Shown here piece by piece: positions 11,859-19,405 of a stretch of DNA of 64,000 nucleotides (positions within the stretch are counted from its first letter, which is position 1; each line of letters begins with the position of its first letter). The notes below the pieces were generated by a model, which was not told where the DNA came from, did no database searches, and saw nothing but the letters and a program-made list of their open reading frames with translations. Made by a program: the position numbers and the translations under genes. Source of the DNA: Nansenia antarctica (lineage: Eukaryota; Chordata; Actinopteri; Argentiniformes; Microstomatidae); assembly GCA_963989245.1 (NCBI GenBank), contig OZ022341.1:67188157-67252156 (forward strand). Reading direction: 5' to 3'.

Positions 11859-11967
11859 GCTTTTAGATTGGGTAAGCATAAGATATAGAAATACACGTAA
11901 TTACACATACACGCTATCAGTGAACGCAGTTTCAAGGAAATGCAATTTTGATGCCCTAGAACCCGCT

Positions 11968-12017
11968 AATAAACTGTAGTGTCACTTTGTGATCAGATTA
12001 CCAAAAAAAAAAAAAAA
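11968..12017 (+). promoter_or_regulatory. Polyadenylation signal and A tract at the Gypsy 3' end
   Basis: AATAAA at 11968-11973 is followed after 29 bases by 15 As. This spacing fits a cleavage and poly(A) site copied into DNA. Confidence 0.6.
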
Positions 12018-13508
12018 GTTGCCAGTTTCGACTATATCAGGGGTGCTCATTGTTCAAAGATCTTTTCAAGTAGCCAACCTACTGAAATCTAAAAGTCCAG
12101 TTTCAACATCGCACACGCACACACGCACAACACAGACACACACCGTTTCCATCCTCCATAGTAAACACAACACACTTTCTTTTCACACTTTGTCACACAG
12201 GCACTTGACATCACATCACAGACCCTCCCTCTCAAAGTACTCAAACCATATAAACAAGCACAGATCGCCACCAGCCTCGCGAATCATATACATCATATAA
12301 ACCGCTCATACCAGGCTTGCTGTAGCCGCTGGCGACTCTCCCTTTCTGGGTCAGTGTGAACATCGGTGAGCGAGCGGCCGGGCGGCCTTTAGCCAGTAGT
12401 TGTGTTTTTCCAGTCCAGTCCTGTCTACGAAATCCCTTTAGGTCGCTGACAGTAATGTCCATATTCACAAAATCAAGCAAGTTATCCTTATTGATTATTA
12501 TTATTTAGATCGTTTGAGCTAGCTGGCATAAGCTATTCTGCCGGGCGAGAGGTGAAATGTTAAGTGAACTTGAAAGTGATAAGAGCCAATCAGTAGCTCT
12601 TATCGGAATGAAAGACCTACTCTGATTGGCTGTAAGCATGCTTACCCTGGTCACATTAAACAGCGAGTTGAGGCATCGGAAAAAAATTAAAAAGACATTT
12701 TCACGCATTCGAATGTACGCGAGGGAAAGCAGAGAGCGGAGTGCTTATATGCAAAGCAGAGTAGGGAGTGCTTTACTCCTACAGGTGGCGCTAAAAATGC
12801 AACGTCAAAATGAATGACTCCTGCTGCCCTGGGACCTAAAATACGACTTTTTTAATGAAAACAAACAAACGGTTACATGCACTTTTATTTTAATATTTTC
12901 CTTTTTTCTTTTTTCGTTGGGTAAGCACTGCTTACCCTGCTTATATGGACGGCACGTCCCTGCAAGACACTAAGTCAAACATTCGAGCTGTTTGTAGGTC
13001 AGTGTTCCAGGCTTTCCACAGTTAGATAAGCCGAAGCTCAGTTCAGTGCATGTATACACTGTGCACACTGACATCCTATGACATATAGGTTTGTTCGTTA
13101 TTCTGATTGTTTCATAAGAGGTTGTGGCCTCTTGAAGGCTAGTAATACACAGTGAAAAAAGGGTCTTGTGGGGTGTAGAACGCATCCTACCGCCAGTAGT
13201 TGGTTGGAGAGATAGTTTACCTCTCTTTCCACTTCATCCTTATAGGATACTTTTCAAGTTGGCTGTCCTGTCCTTTGGCGGCCCTATGTAATAGTGTAAA
13301 AAGTAAAAAGTAGTATTTAAATGTATAGTTGCTGCTCAAGGTTGGCGAAATTCAGGGGAGATGGGTGTAACAGAGTTGGGAATGTATGTTTAGTTGTGGT
13401 GAATGTAGATGAGTTTCGCCGTGCTTGAGCAGCCCTGGTTGTTGTTGGAGCCCCCTTTGGAGTTTGGGTGTACTGCAGGTCTGCGCGTTCTTTTGTCCTT
13501 CTGTTGTT
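12018..13508. other. Intergenic; no supported gene
   Basis: A CA-rich stretch lies near 12105-12200. A short hairpin (GATAAGAGC...GCTCTTATC, 12577-12604) and motifs of the form TAAGCANNGCTTACCCTG near 12634 and 12925 may belong to an old MITE, but I could not define its ends. All open frames are short and carry no recognisable domain. Confidence 0.5.
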
Positions 13509-13526
13509 GCCGTACTTACGGTGGTA

Positions 13527-13786
13527 CCAGAATATGGCTGCCATCTTAATGGGTATGTGCGCGATGTAAAATGCTCCTCGTGTTTTGTTGTTTGTGTGGA
13601 GAATCTTGTAATGTAGGGTGAAAATGTTGGTGTAGTACTGTGCTGTTTGTTTTTACATGTATTGTGATGATGTGATGTATTGTGATGATGTGAAACAGAA
13701 CATTTATTGTATGTTATTTTGAATGCGCAGATTCACAAGAGTTGCAGACCAGAGGAAGATTTGTGTTTTATATGTCTTCCATGCAG
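13527..13786 (+). other. Exon-like pair with a 178-bp GT-AG intervening segment
   Basis: Segment 13527-13552 (ending CTTAATGG) is followed by GTATGTGCGC, and 13721-13730 ends GCGCAG just before the 56-bp segment 13731-13786. That segment is in turn followed by GTATGT. Both segments reappear fused at 13900-13981 with exactly the GT...AG stretch missing. The arrangement therefore looks like two exons and their intron. Confidence 0.55.
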
Positions 13787-13906
13787 GTATGTTGCTCCAC
13801 ATGTTGTTTGTAATTGTTATTTGTAATGTTTGAGGGAAATTTGTGTTCTTTCTGTAAACAAATTATTCTGATGTGAAATATACATACACGGTGGGACAAC
13901 CAGAAT

Positions 13907-14074
13907 ATGGCTGCCATCTTAATGGATTCACAAGAGTTGCAGACCAGAGGAAGATTTGTGTTTTATATGTCTTCCATGCAGATCAATACAAATAATTGGT
14001 TGAAAGAAGTTTGCCTGTTTGACCATCGTTACACATGTTTCAATGTTTCAATGACGGAGGTAAAAGAAGAATAG
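13907..14074 (+). CDS. Small ORF in the exon-joined copy (55 codons)
   Basis: ATG at 13907 opens a frame that runs through the joined segments and on to TAG at 14072-14074. The predicted peptide starts MAAILMDSQELQ and has no domain I recognise, no signal peptide and no membrane segment. The frame stays open across the junction corresponding to the 178-bp segment at 13553-13730, which is consistent with, but does not prove, a spliced coding origin. It could equally be chance in a short repeat. Confidence 0.25.
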   Translation: MAAILMDSQELQTRGRFVFYMSSMQINTNNWLKEVCLFDHRYTCFNVSMTEVKEE

Positions 14075-14491
14075 ATGTGAACACAGGAAAGGTGTCGACA
14101 CTGGATCTCACATTGGTTAATAATAATAACTGCTGCCATATGGAAGCCAATAAAAAAGGAGACAAGAGGAAGACACCTCCATGTTGTGGGTAGTGAGAAA
14201 AACAGGGGAGGAAATAGAAAAGAGGGGGGAGTAATGACAAGACGAGGAATCGGACACAGTAACTTGAACAGAACATTCCACATTATAGGACGCATCCAAG
14301 AAGATGAGGAAGAAGAAAGTGAAAAAACACCACGGCAACCGGACAGCAGAGTGGTAAAGCAGCGTAATGGATGTGTGGGGGAGGAGACTTAGGAGCCCGC
14401 GCGCGCGCAGATCATTTATGTGTCCGCGAGGCAAGCGTATGTTTGTTGAGTGCCTGAGTCAAGCTCGAAAGCGTGTGTCAGCAGCCGCCTA
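14075..14491. other. H2B upstream region
   Basis: Purine-rich sequence with a CCAATAAAAAAGG motif at 14147 and an alternating CG tract near 14400. No gene is supported; the open frames on both strands are short and low in complexity. Confidence 0.4.
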
Positions 14492-14518
14492 ATTTGCATA
14501 GCTCCCCCTTCATATATC
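14492..14518 (+). promoter_or_regulatory. H2B core promoter: octamer and TATA
   Basis: The perfect octamer ATTTGCAT (14492-14499) is the element that gives H2B genes their S-phase, OCT1-dependent transcription. TATAT at 14513-14517 lies 59 bp before the H2B start codon, which fits the short leader of histone genes. Confidence 0.85.
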
Positions 14519-14575
14519 GGGTAGGTGACCACAGCCCCGCCATTCGTTCCTGAAAAGAAACGAGCCATCATCAAC

Positions 14576-14950
14576 ATGCCCGAGCCAGCGAAGTCAGCGC
14601 CCAAGAAGGGCTCCAAGAAAGCCGTCACCAAGACCGCAGGCAAAACCGGCAAGAAGCGCAGAAAGTCCAGGAAGGAGAGCTATGCCATCTACGTGTACAA
14701 GGTCCTGAAACAGGTCCACCCCGACACCGGCATCTCCTCCAAGGCCATGGGAATCATGAACTCCTTTGTCAACGACATCTTCGAGCGCATCGCCGGTGAG
14801 TCTTCTCGCCTGGCCCACTACAACAAGCGGTCTACCATCACCTCCAGGGAGATCCAGACCGCCGTGCGTCTGCTGCTCCCCGGTGAGCTGGCCAAGCACG
14901 CGGTGTCCGAGGGCACCAAGGCCGTGACCAAGTACACCAGCTCCAAGTAG
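14576..14950 (+). CDS. Histone H2B (unit 1)
   Basis: Encodes a 124-residue core histone H2B, the normal length, with no intron. The N-terminal tail begins MPEPAKSAPKKGSKK. The histone fold follows, with the SRKESYAIYVYKVLKQVHPD segment, the KAMGIMNSF helix and the ERIAGESSRLAHYNK segment. It ends in AVTKYTSSK, carrying the C-terminal Lys that is the usual ubiquitination site. H2B pairs with H2A to form the outer dimers of the nucleosome. The ATG at 14576 is chosen over an in-frame upstream GTG because it gives the conserved vertebrate N-terminus. Octamer, TATA and 3' stem-loop are all present, so this looks like a working replication-dependent gene. It is identical in protein to the copy at 38563. 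Confidence 0.97.
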   Translation: MPEPAKSAPKKGSKKAVTKTAGKTGKKRRKSRKESYAIYVYKVLKQVHPDTGISSKAMGIMNSFVNDIFERIAGESSRLAHYNKRSTITSREIQTAVRLLLPGELAKHAVSEGTKAVTKYTSSK

Positions 14951-14981
14951 TAGCGCTTCTGCCTGCTCCACTAACCCCAAA

Positions 14982-14997
14982 GGCTCTTTTAAGAGCC
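14982..14997 (+). promoter_or_regulatory. Histone 3' stem-loop (H2B, unit 1)
   Basis: GGCTCTTTTAAGAGCC followed by ACCCACCC lies 31 bp after the stop codon. This is the SLBP-binding hairpin that directs U7-dependent, non-polyadenylated 3' processing of replication-type histone mRNA. Confidence 0.96.
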
Positions 14998-15000
14998 ACC

Positions 15001-15457
15001 CACCCTTTCAACATAAGACTAATTCCATAGCGGGTTGATCTCGCGTGCTACAATGTTGTAGTACTTGAACGTGCAGGTGATCTCGCCACACTTTCTCCCT
15101 CCTGTCTGTCAAATGAACGGGTAACTAAGCTGTGCACGCATGGCCAATATATATTGTTTAATATTACTGGGGAATCACCCATCATATATAACCACGATAT
15201 TAAGATAAATCACATTTAAATCACCATGGAGGTCCTCATTTAACACCCTAAACTGCACAAGTGGCACCGGAACAGCCAACTGAATGTCCTTTCTGTAGAT
15301 TGTTCTAGCAGTTAGGTGCACAGGAATTAAAAGCGGATTTATCCAATTTAGTGGGGAGCCTCAAGAGCTAACCAAGTCTGAGAACTTAAACACAGATGAA
15401 CTTCATTACCCTGAATTGTAATAATGAGATTAGGTAAGTAGGGCCTGGAGGACTTTA
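15001..15457. other. Intergenic; no supported gene
   Basis: AT-rich spacer between the H2B stem-loop and the Tc1 relic. I see nothing else in it. Confidence 0.5.
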
Positions 15458-16173
15458 CAGTGGGGGAAATAAGTATTCAACATGTTTAACTTAACATATT
15501 GCTATTGCATCTATTCACATGACATTAAGACCAGACATGATATCAACTCAATAAGACCATACAGATGAAGCAATGGTAATAATCCACTGTAGCAATAAAG
15601 GGGATGACACAGGCAAGAAGTATTGAACTCTAACTGAAATTTAGTTCAGCCTCATTCCAGTGATGGCTTCGAGATGCTTCAAGATGCTTCGAGATGCTCG
15701 CTGTATGAAAGTGAGTGATGAGGATTTTAGCCGTTCTTCAACACTGAGTCTTTAAGTCTTGAAGATTCTGGGGGTCTGCTGGTGAATATTGATCTTCAGT
15801 GGCTTCCACACGTTTTATATTGGATTTAAGCTGCCGGTTGACAGTCCAACACCTTTACTTCCTCCCTCTGGAACCAGCTGAGATGTTTTGGATCTTTGTC
15901 CTGCTGGGAGACCAGGAGCATCTTCCCTGGTCTTCTGGGTTCCACCAGAGCTCCACCGTGTGAAGAGAAGCAGCCCAACGCCGTGACGCATCAACCTCCC
16001 AACTTCACTGTAGGTATGTAGGAACTTTTTTCAGGAATGTTACAGTTTCTTTAGCTGTGTAGTTTGATTAACTTAATACCAATGTCTGGTCTTAATGTAA
16101 TGTGAATAGCTGCAATATAAATATGTTGAATTACAACAATTATTGATGTGTTGAATACTTATTTCCCCCACTA
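15458..16173 (-). mobile_element. Tc1/mariner relic with TA target duplication
   Basis: Terminal inverted repeats start CAGTGGGGGAAATAAGTATT at the left and end with the complement at the right (last base changed). Both are flanked by TA. At about 716 bp it is roughly half the length of a full Tc1 element. A transposase remnant lies inside on the minus strand. Confidence 0.92.
15722..15831 (-). pseudogene. Tc1 transposase C-terminal remnant
   Basis: The minus strand reads a Tc1-type C-terminal motif, LNPI followed by a stop where Glu is expected, then NVWKPLKINIHQQ. The missing Glu is the third catalytic acid of the DDE triad, and another stop follows about 20 codons later. Not functional. 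Confidence 0.8.
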
Positions 16174-16249
16174 TAAAAGGGAGTAATGAAGAGGGAGAAG
16201 TTGTTTAGCAAACATCTTTATCCAACGTGACTTGGAACCCTAACCCTAA

Positions 16250-16745
16250 CACCAAATACATTTGACGTAAGTGAATCATCAGATACATGTTTCTGTGATT
16301 TGGTAAGTAACATAGATTTTGTCTTTCCAGAATTACAAACAAAGTGAATGCAGACTGTAGCTCAGAAAGAGCCTGGTCAGTCATGGGGGTAATAGCCTAC
16401 TGTACAACAGTGTCATCAGCATATCAATACCCTTTACAATTATTTACAGATAATCTAATCCAAAGGACTAAATCACACTTTCAATATAAAATCTCCATTG
16501 ATGCTTTTTAGTTTGGGACAAACCTTAAGCCTTGTCTGTGAAACCAGCCCACTATGTCTTAACTCTATTCAGTAATGTTCAAACCTTCTATAGAAGGGTT
16601 AGGGTTAGGAAGCATGAAGCCTGATCCAGGTCTATTTCAGATAACCTCTGAATGGGTAGGTAATGGTCGACCATATCTAATGCATTGGAGAGATCTATAA
16701 ATAAAGCAACACAATGTTGTTGTTTTTCTGATCTAGGCAATCATA
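16250..16745 (-). pseudogene. LINE reverse transcriptase remnant (Rex-like)
   Basis: On the minus strand, 16640-16700 encodes an RT motif-A-like stretch (FIDLSNALDMVDHYL). About 230 bp further on, near 16400-16440, the catalytic YADDTVVQ box follows in another frame. Stops and frame changes separate them. The motif style matches fish Rex1-type non-LTR elements. Spacing is roughly right for RT motifs A and C, so this is a decayed RT, not a chance match. Confidence 0.7.
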
Positions 16746-16769
16746 TCATCCCGATGACATTAGGCTGGC

Positions 16770-16985
16770 GAAATGTGTGACAGGTGTGTGCAACGACTTG
16801 GAGTGGTCCAGCTTGATAGCTTTATTAGGCCTGTGTTTCCCTTTAACTTGACGACCCATTTGTTTATGAATTTCTGCATCTGTGCACACTTGGTCCTCTT
16901 TCAACCTGTTTCATTTATATTTTCGTTTTATGTGAAGTACGCTGTAACTTGTTTTGGGGAAAAAAGTGCTACATAAATAAAGCGT
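16770..16985 (+). repeat. LINE/SINE 3' tail
   Basis: Ends with GTGCTACATAAATAAAG after a GAAGTACGCTGTAAC box, the usual form of a fish non-LTR 3' tail. It has the opposite strand to the RT remnant on its left, so it is a separate insertion. Confidence 0.5.
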
Positions 16986-17515
16986 TTATTAGCGAGAGAT
17001 TGATGCAACTGTAAGGCTGTAGGCCTACGTAGTCCATTATAGTACTACTCTTAGGTCGTTGATATGTTCGTCGTCTTCATTGTCGGACATTTCATATTCA
17101 GGATGAACACAATGTTGTTCAAGACGGACAACACAAGTCACAGGGAACGAATCAACCATTTATCGTGTCAGTGATATGCTGGTAATATGGCAATTGATTG
17201 TGGAGACTTCCTCACAGGAGACATGTCTTGTCCATGAAGATGGGGGGAAGTTAGACAAACAACTCGCCTGCCTGCCTTCATTTATTATTATTTTTACAAA
17301 CAAAGTTATGATCGCAATTTTAAGGCTAGTTACTATCTAGTTTAGTAGCCGAACATATTCATCATAAGACTGCTGATATACATCCTCGACACGGACGACA
17401 CACGTCTCAAAATATCATCGTGTCAGGATTAAAATGCTGGTGATAATATCGCAATTTATTCCTCAGAGTAAACATGCAACAATCATAGTCTAACTATGGC
17501 TTTCACCTGTCTTGT
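16986..17515. other. Intergenic; no supported gene
   Basis: AT-rich spacer with two similar segments (CGGACGACACACGTCTCAAAATATC near 17392 and CGGACAACACAAGTCACAGG near 17126), perhaps an old internal duplication. It ends at the H1 deletion junction. Confidence 0.4.
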
Positions 17516-17931
17516 AGGTCGCCGTCAAGACCCTCGTCACCAAGGGCACTCTGCTCCAGCTCAAGGGCACCGGGGCCTCCGGCTCTTTCAAGCTCAACAA
17601 ACAGGCTGTCGTGGCGGCCAAGAAGCCGGCGAAGAAAGCCGCCACCCCGAAACCCAAGAAGGCGGCCACAAAGAAGCCCGTCGCTGCCAAGAAGTCTCCC
17701 AAGAAGGCAAAGAAACCCGCCGTGGCCAAGAAGTCTCCCAAGAAGGCAAAGAAGCCCGCGGCAGTCACCAAGAAGGCCACCAAGAGCCCCAAGAAAGTCA
17801 AGAAGGCCACACCGGTCAAGAAGGCTCCGGCTAAGAGCCCCAAAAAGGCCGTCAAGGCAGCCAAGCCCAAGGTAGCCAAACCCAAAACGGTGAAGCCCAA
17901 GGCAAAGAAGGCAGCCCCAAAGAAGAAGTAA
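17516..17931 (+). pseudogene. Histone H1, 5'-truncated (unit 1)
   Basis: Encodes only the last part of H1, from inside the globular domain (equivalent to residue 74 of the full gene at 42101) through the Lys/Ala/Pro-rich tail with repeated SPKK motifs, to TAA at 17929-17931. The codon just before the retained part is TAG and there is no in-frame ATG, so no H1 can start here. Compared with unit 2, 815 bp holding the promoter and codons 1-73 are gone. The original stop codon and downstream stem-loop survive, unlike in unit 2. The retained sequence is otherwise undamaged, so the loss is recent. Confidence 0.93.
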
Positions 17932-17973
17932 ACATTCAAAGTGTTCTTGCCGACACCATTTGTACCACAAAAA

Positions 17974-17989
17974 GGCTCTTTTAAGAGCC
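17974..17989 (+). promoter_or_regulatory. Histone 3' stem-loop (H1, unit 1)
   Basis: GGCTCTTTTAAGAGCC followed by ACCCA, 42 bp past the H1 stop. Intact although the gene before it has lost its 5' half. Confidence 0.95.
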
Positions 17990-18330
17990 ACCCAGATTTT
18001 CGTAAAAACGCATTATCATCCATGACGACAGGAAAAGTCGAGTGTTTATTTTAGTATTTTACACCAGTGTCAACCACGGACTTACACACACGACAATCAT
18101 GGTTTTACTTATTGAGTAAATAATGAGCAGTAATGAGAGATTTGACATCTAGGTCTAGTTTACACTTTGACGCTATAAAGTGTCACTCGGTAGATCTGTG
18201 TGCGGGAGAGGATGGTGGGGGTATGACAGTGTCCATAATGATAAAGTTGCATATAATATCAACATATACAGTTAGTTCCTCTTTCCGTTACACCAATACG
18301 TTATATTTGGACAGAAAGGCGGGAGATAAC
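17990..18330. other. H1 downstream spacer; no supported gene
   Basis: AT-rich DNA between the H1 stem-loop and the DIRS element. An 82-codon open frame crosses into the DIRS terminus and has no recognisable domain. Confidence 0.45.
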
Positions 18331-18494
18331 GATAGTTATGGAGATAGACTCCAGTTCTATGAGTGGAGCGGAGCCCCATAGGGGAGCTCTGCTCCTATTG
18401 GTTTACCCGCTACCTAAAGTAGCCAATGACTGAATTTTTCAATGCCTGCGCCCGCCTGGGGTGCTATATAAAGGGGCGTCCTTCGCTCCATCAT
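18331..18494 (-). repeat. DIRS 3' inverted terminal repeat (unit 1)
   Basis: Inverted match to 27106-27248 across the core (CCATAGGGGAGCTCTGCTCC onward), including TATATAAAGGGGCG near 18464, a likely promoter in the other ITR. The outer 30-odd bp differ between the two ITRs, as in DIRS1 itself. Confidence 0.9.
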
Positions 18495-18547
18495 TCTCCC
18501 AAACATACAAAACAGCCGGGTTTGAACGAGTCGATGTGGGCCAGCAG

Positions 18548-18653
18548 CCCTATGGGGCTCCGCTCCACTCATAGAACTGGAGTCTATCTCCATAACTATC
18601 GTTCTATATCGTGGAGCTCCGCCCCATAGGGGAGCTCTGCTCCTATTGGTTTA
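18548..18653 (-). repeat. DIRS internal complementary region (53 + 53 bp)
   Basis: Bases 18548-18600 are the exact reverse complement of the left terminus 18331-18383. Bases 18601-18653 are the exact reverse complement of the right terminus. The two halves join at 18600/18601 exactly as the element ends would join in a circle, which is the known role of the ICR in templating circular DIRS DNA. Confidence 0.93.
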
Positions 18654-18802
18654 GGCGGAGCGAGCGAGGCCAAATGTACCCCCACTGAGACTATTAATCC
18701 GAAAACAATCTCAGCGGCACCCGGAGCTGACCACTGATGTTGGTTCAAGACAACCTTAAAAAGTTGGCCCAACCCACACCGAGTCTGCTCCACTGATCTA
18801 GC

Positions 18803-19405
18803 CCTTACGTGAGCACGTAGGGTTGTAGATCTAACGGAACATGTCCTGGAGGAGGGTCCCCTCCCCAGGCACATCCGTAATCATCCTGACAGCACTTGAA
18901 TAGAATCCCCAACCAGGGTAATCCAAGTGCCTTCCCCACTACATCAGTCATCAGCAAAACTGAGGACAGAATGAGAAAAGGATGCGGAAGAAATATCACT
19001 TACCTAACCCTTACGTTGGGTTGTTGATCTAACAGAACATGTCCTGGAGGAGGGTCCCCTCCCCAGGCACATCCGTATTCATCCTGACAGCACTTGAATA
19101 GAATCCCCATGACCAGGGTAATCCAAGTGCCTTTCCCACTACATCAGTCATCAGCAAGACTGAGGACAGAATGAGAAAAGGATGAGGAAGAAATATCACT
19201 GATCTAACCCTTACGTGAGCACGTAGGGTTGTTGATCTAACGGAACATGTCCTGGAGGAGGGTCCCCTCCCCAGGCACATCCGTATTCATCCTGACAGCA
19301 CTTGAATAGAATCCCCATGACCAGGGTAATCCAAGTGCCTTCCCCACTACATCAGTCATCAGCAAAACTGAGGACAGAATGAGAAAAGGATGAGGAAGAA
19401 ATATC
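18803..19405 (-). repeat. Threefold tandem repeat (about 200 bp) at the recombinase 3' end
   Basis: Three units each contain GAACATGTCCTGGAGGAGGG (near 18838, 19036 and 19243) and end in GAGAAAAGGATG(A/C)GGAAGAAATATC. The last unit runs into the recombinase C-terminus. Two units begin with a hairpin-like CTTACGTGAGCACGTAGGG. Confidence 0.88.

Larger units (their letters stand above)
6088..12017 (+). mobile_element. Decayed Ty3/Gypsy element, LTRs not found, ends in poly(A)
   Basis: Gag and pol remnants lie in the standard Ty3/Gypsy order: gag with zinc knuckle, protease, RT, RNase H, integrase. I found no direct terminal repeat flanking them. The 3' side instead runs through AATAAA (11968-11973), 29 bases more, then 15 As (12003-12017), as in a reverse-transcribed polyadenylated RNA. 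The left boundary is placed at the first gag-like frame and is approximate. The part from 7751 onward is repeated as 31734-36004. Confidence 0.8.

Noticed and set aside
14594..14980. 128-codon reverse-strand open frame over H2B
   Set aside because: Shadow of the histone gene from biased GC-rich codons; no domain.
16226..16612. Short CCCTAA and TTAGGG runs as telomere remnants
   Set aside because: Only two units each (16237-16250 and 16597-16608), within LINE-derived sequence; too short to mean anything.
17490..18023. Leu/Gly/Ala/Phe-rich reverse-strand frames over H1 that look membrane-like
   Set aside because: The reverse complement of Lys/Ala/Pro codons always gives such hydrophobic strings; not a gene.
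18803..19405. Array of spaced repeats that might look like a CRISPR
   Set aside because: Units are about 200 bp, adjacent and coding-derived, with no short unique spacers; the DNA is eukaryotic.
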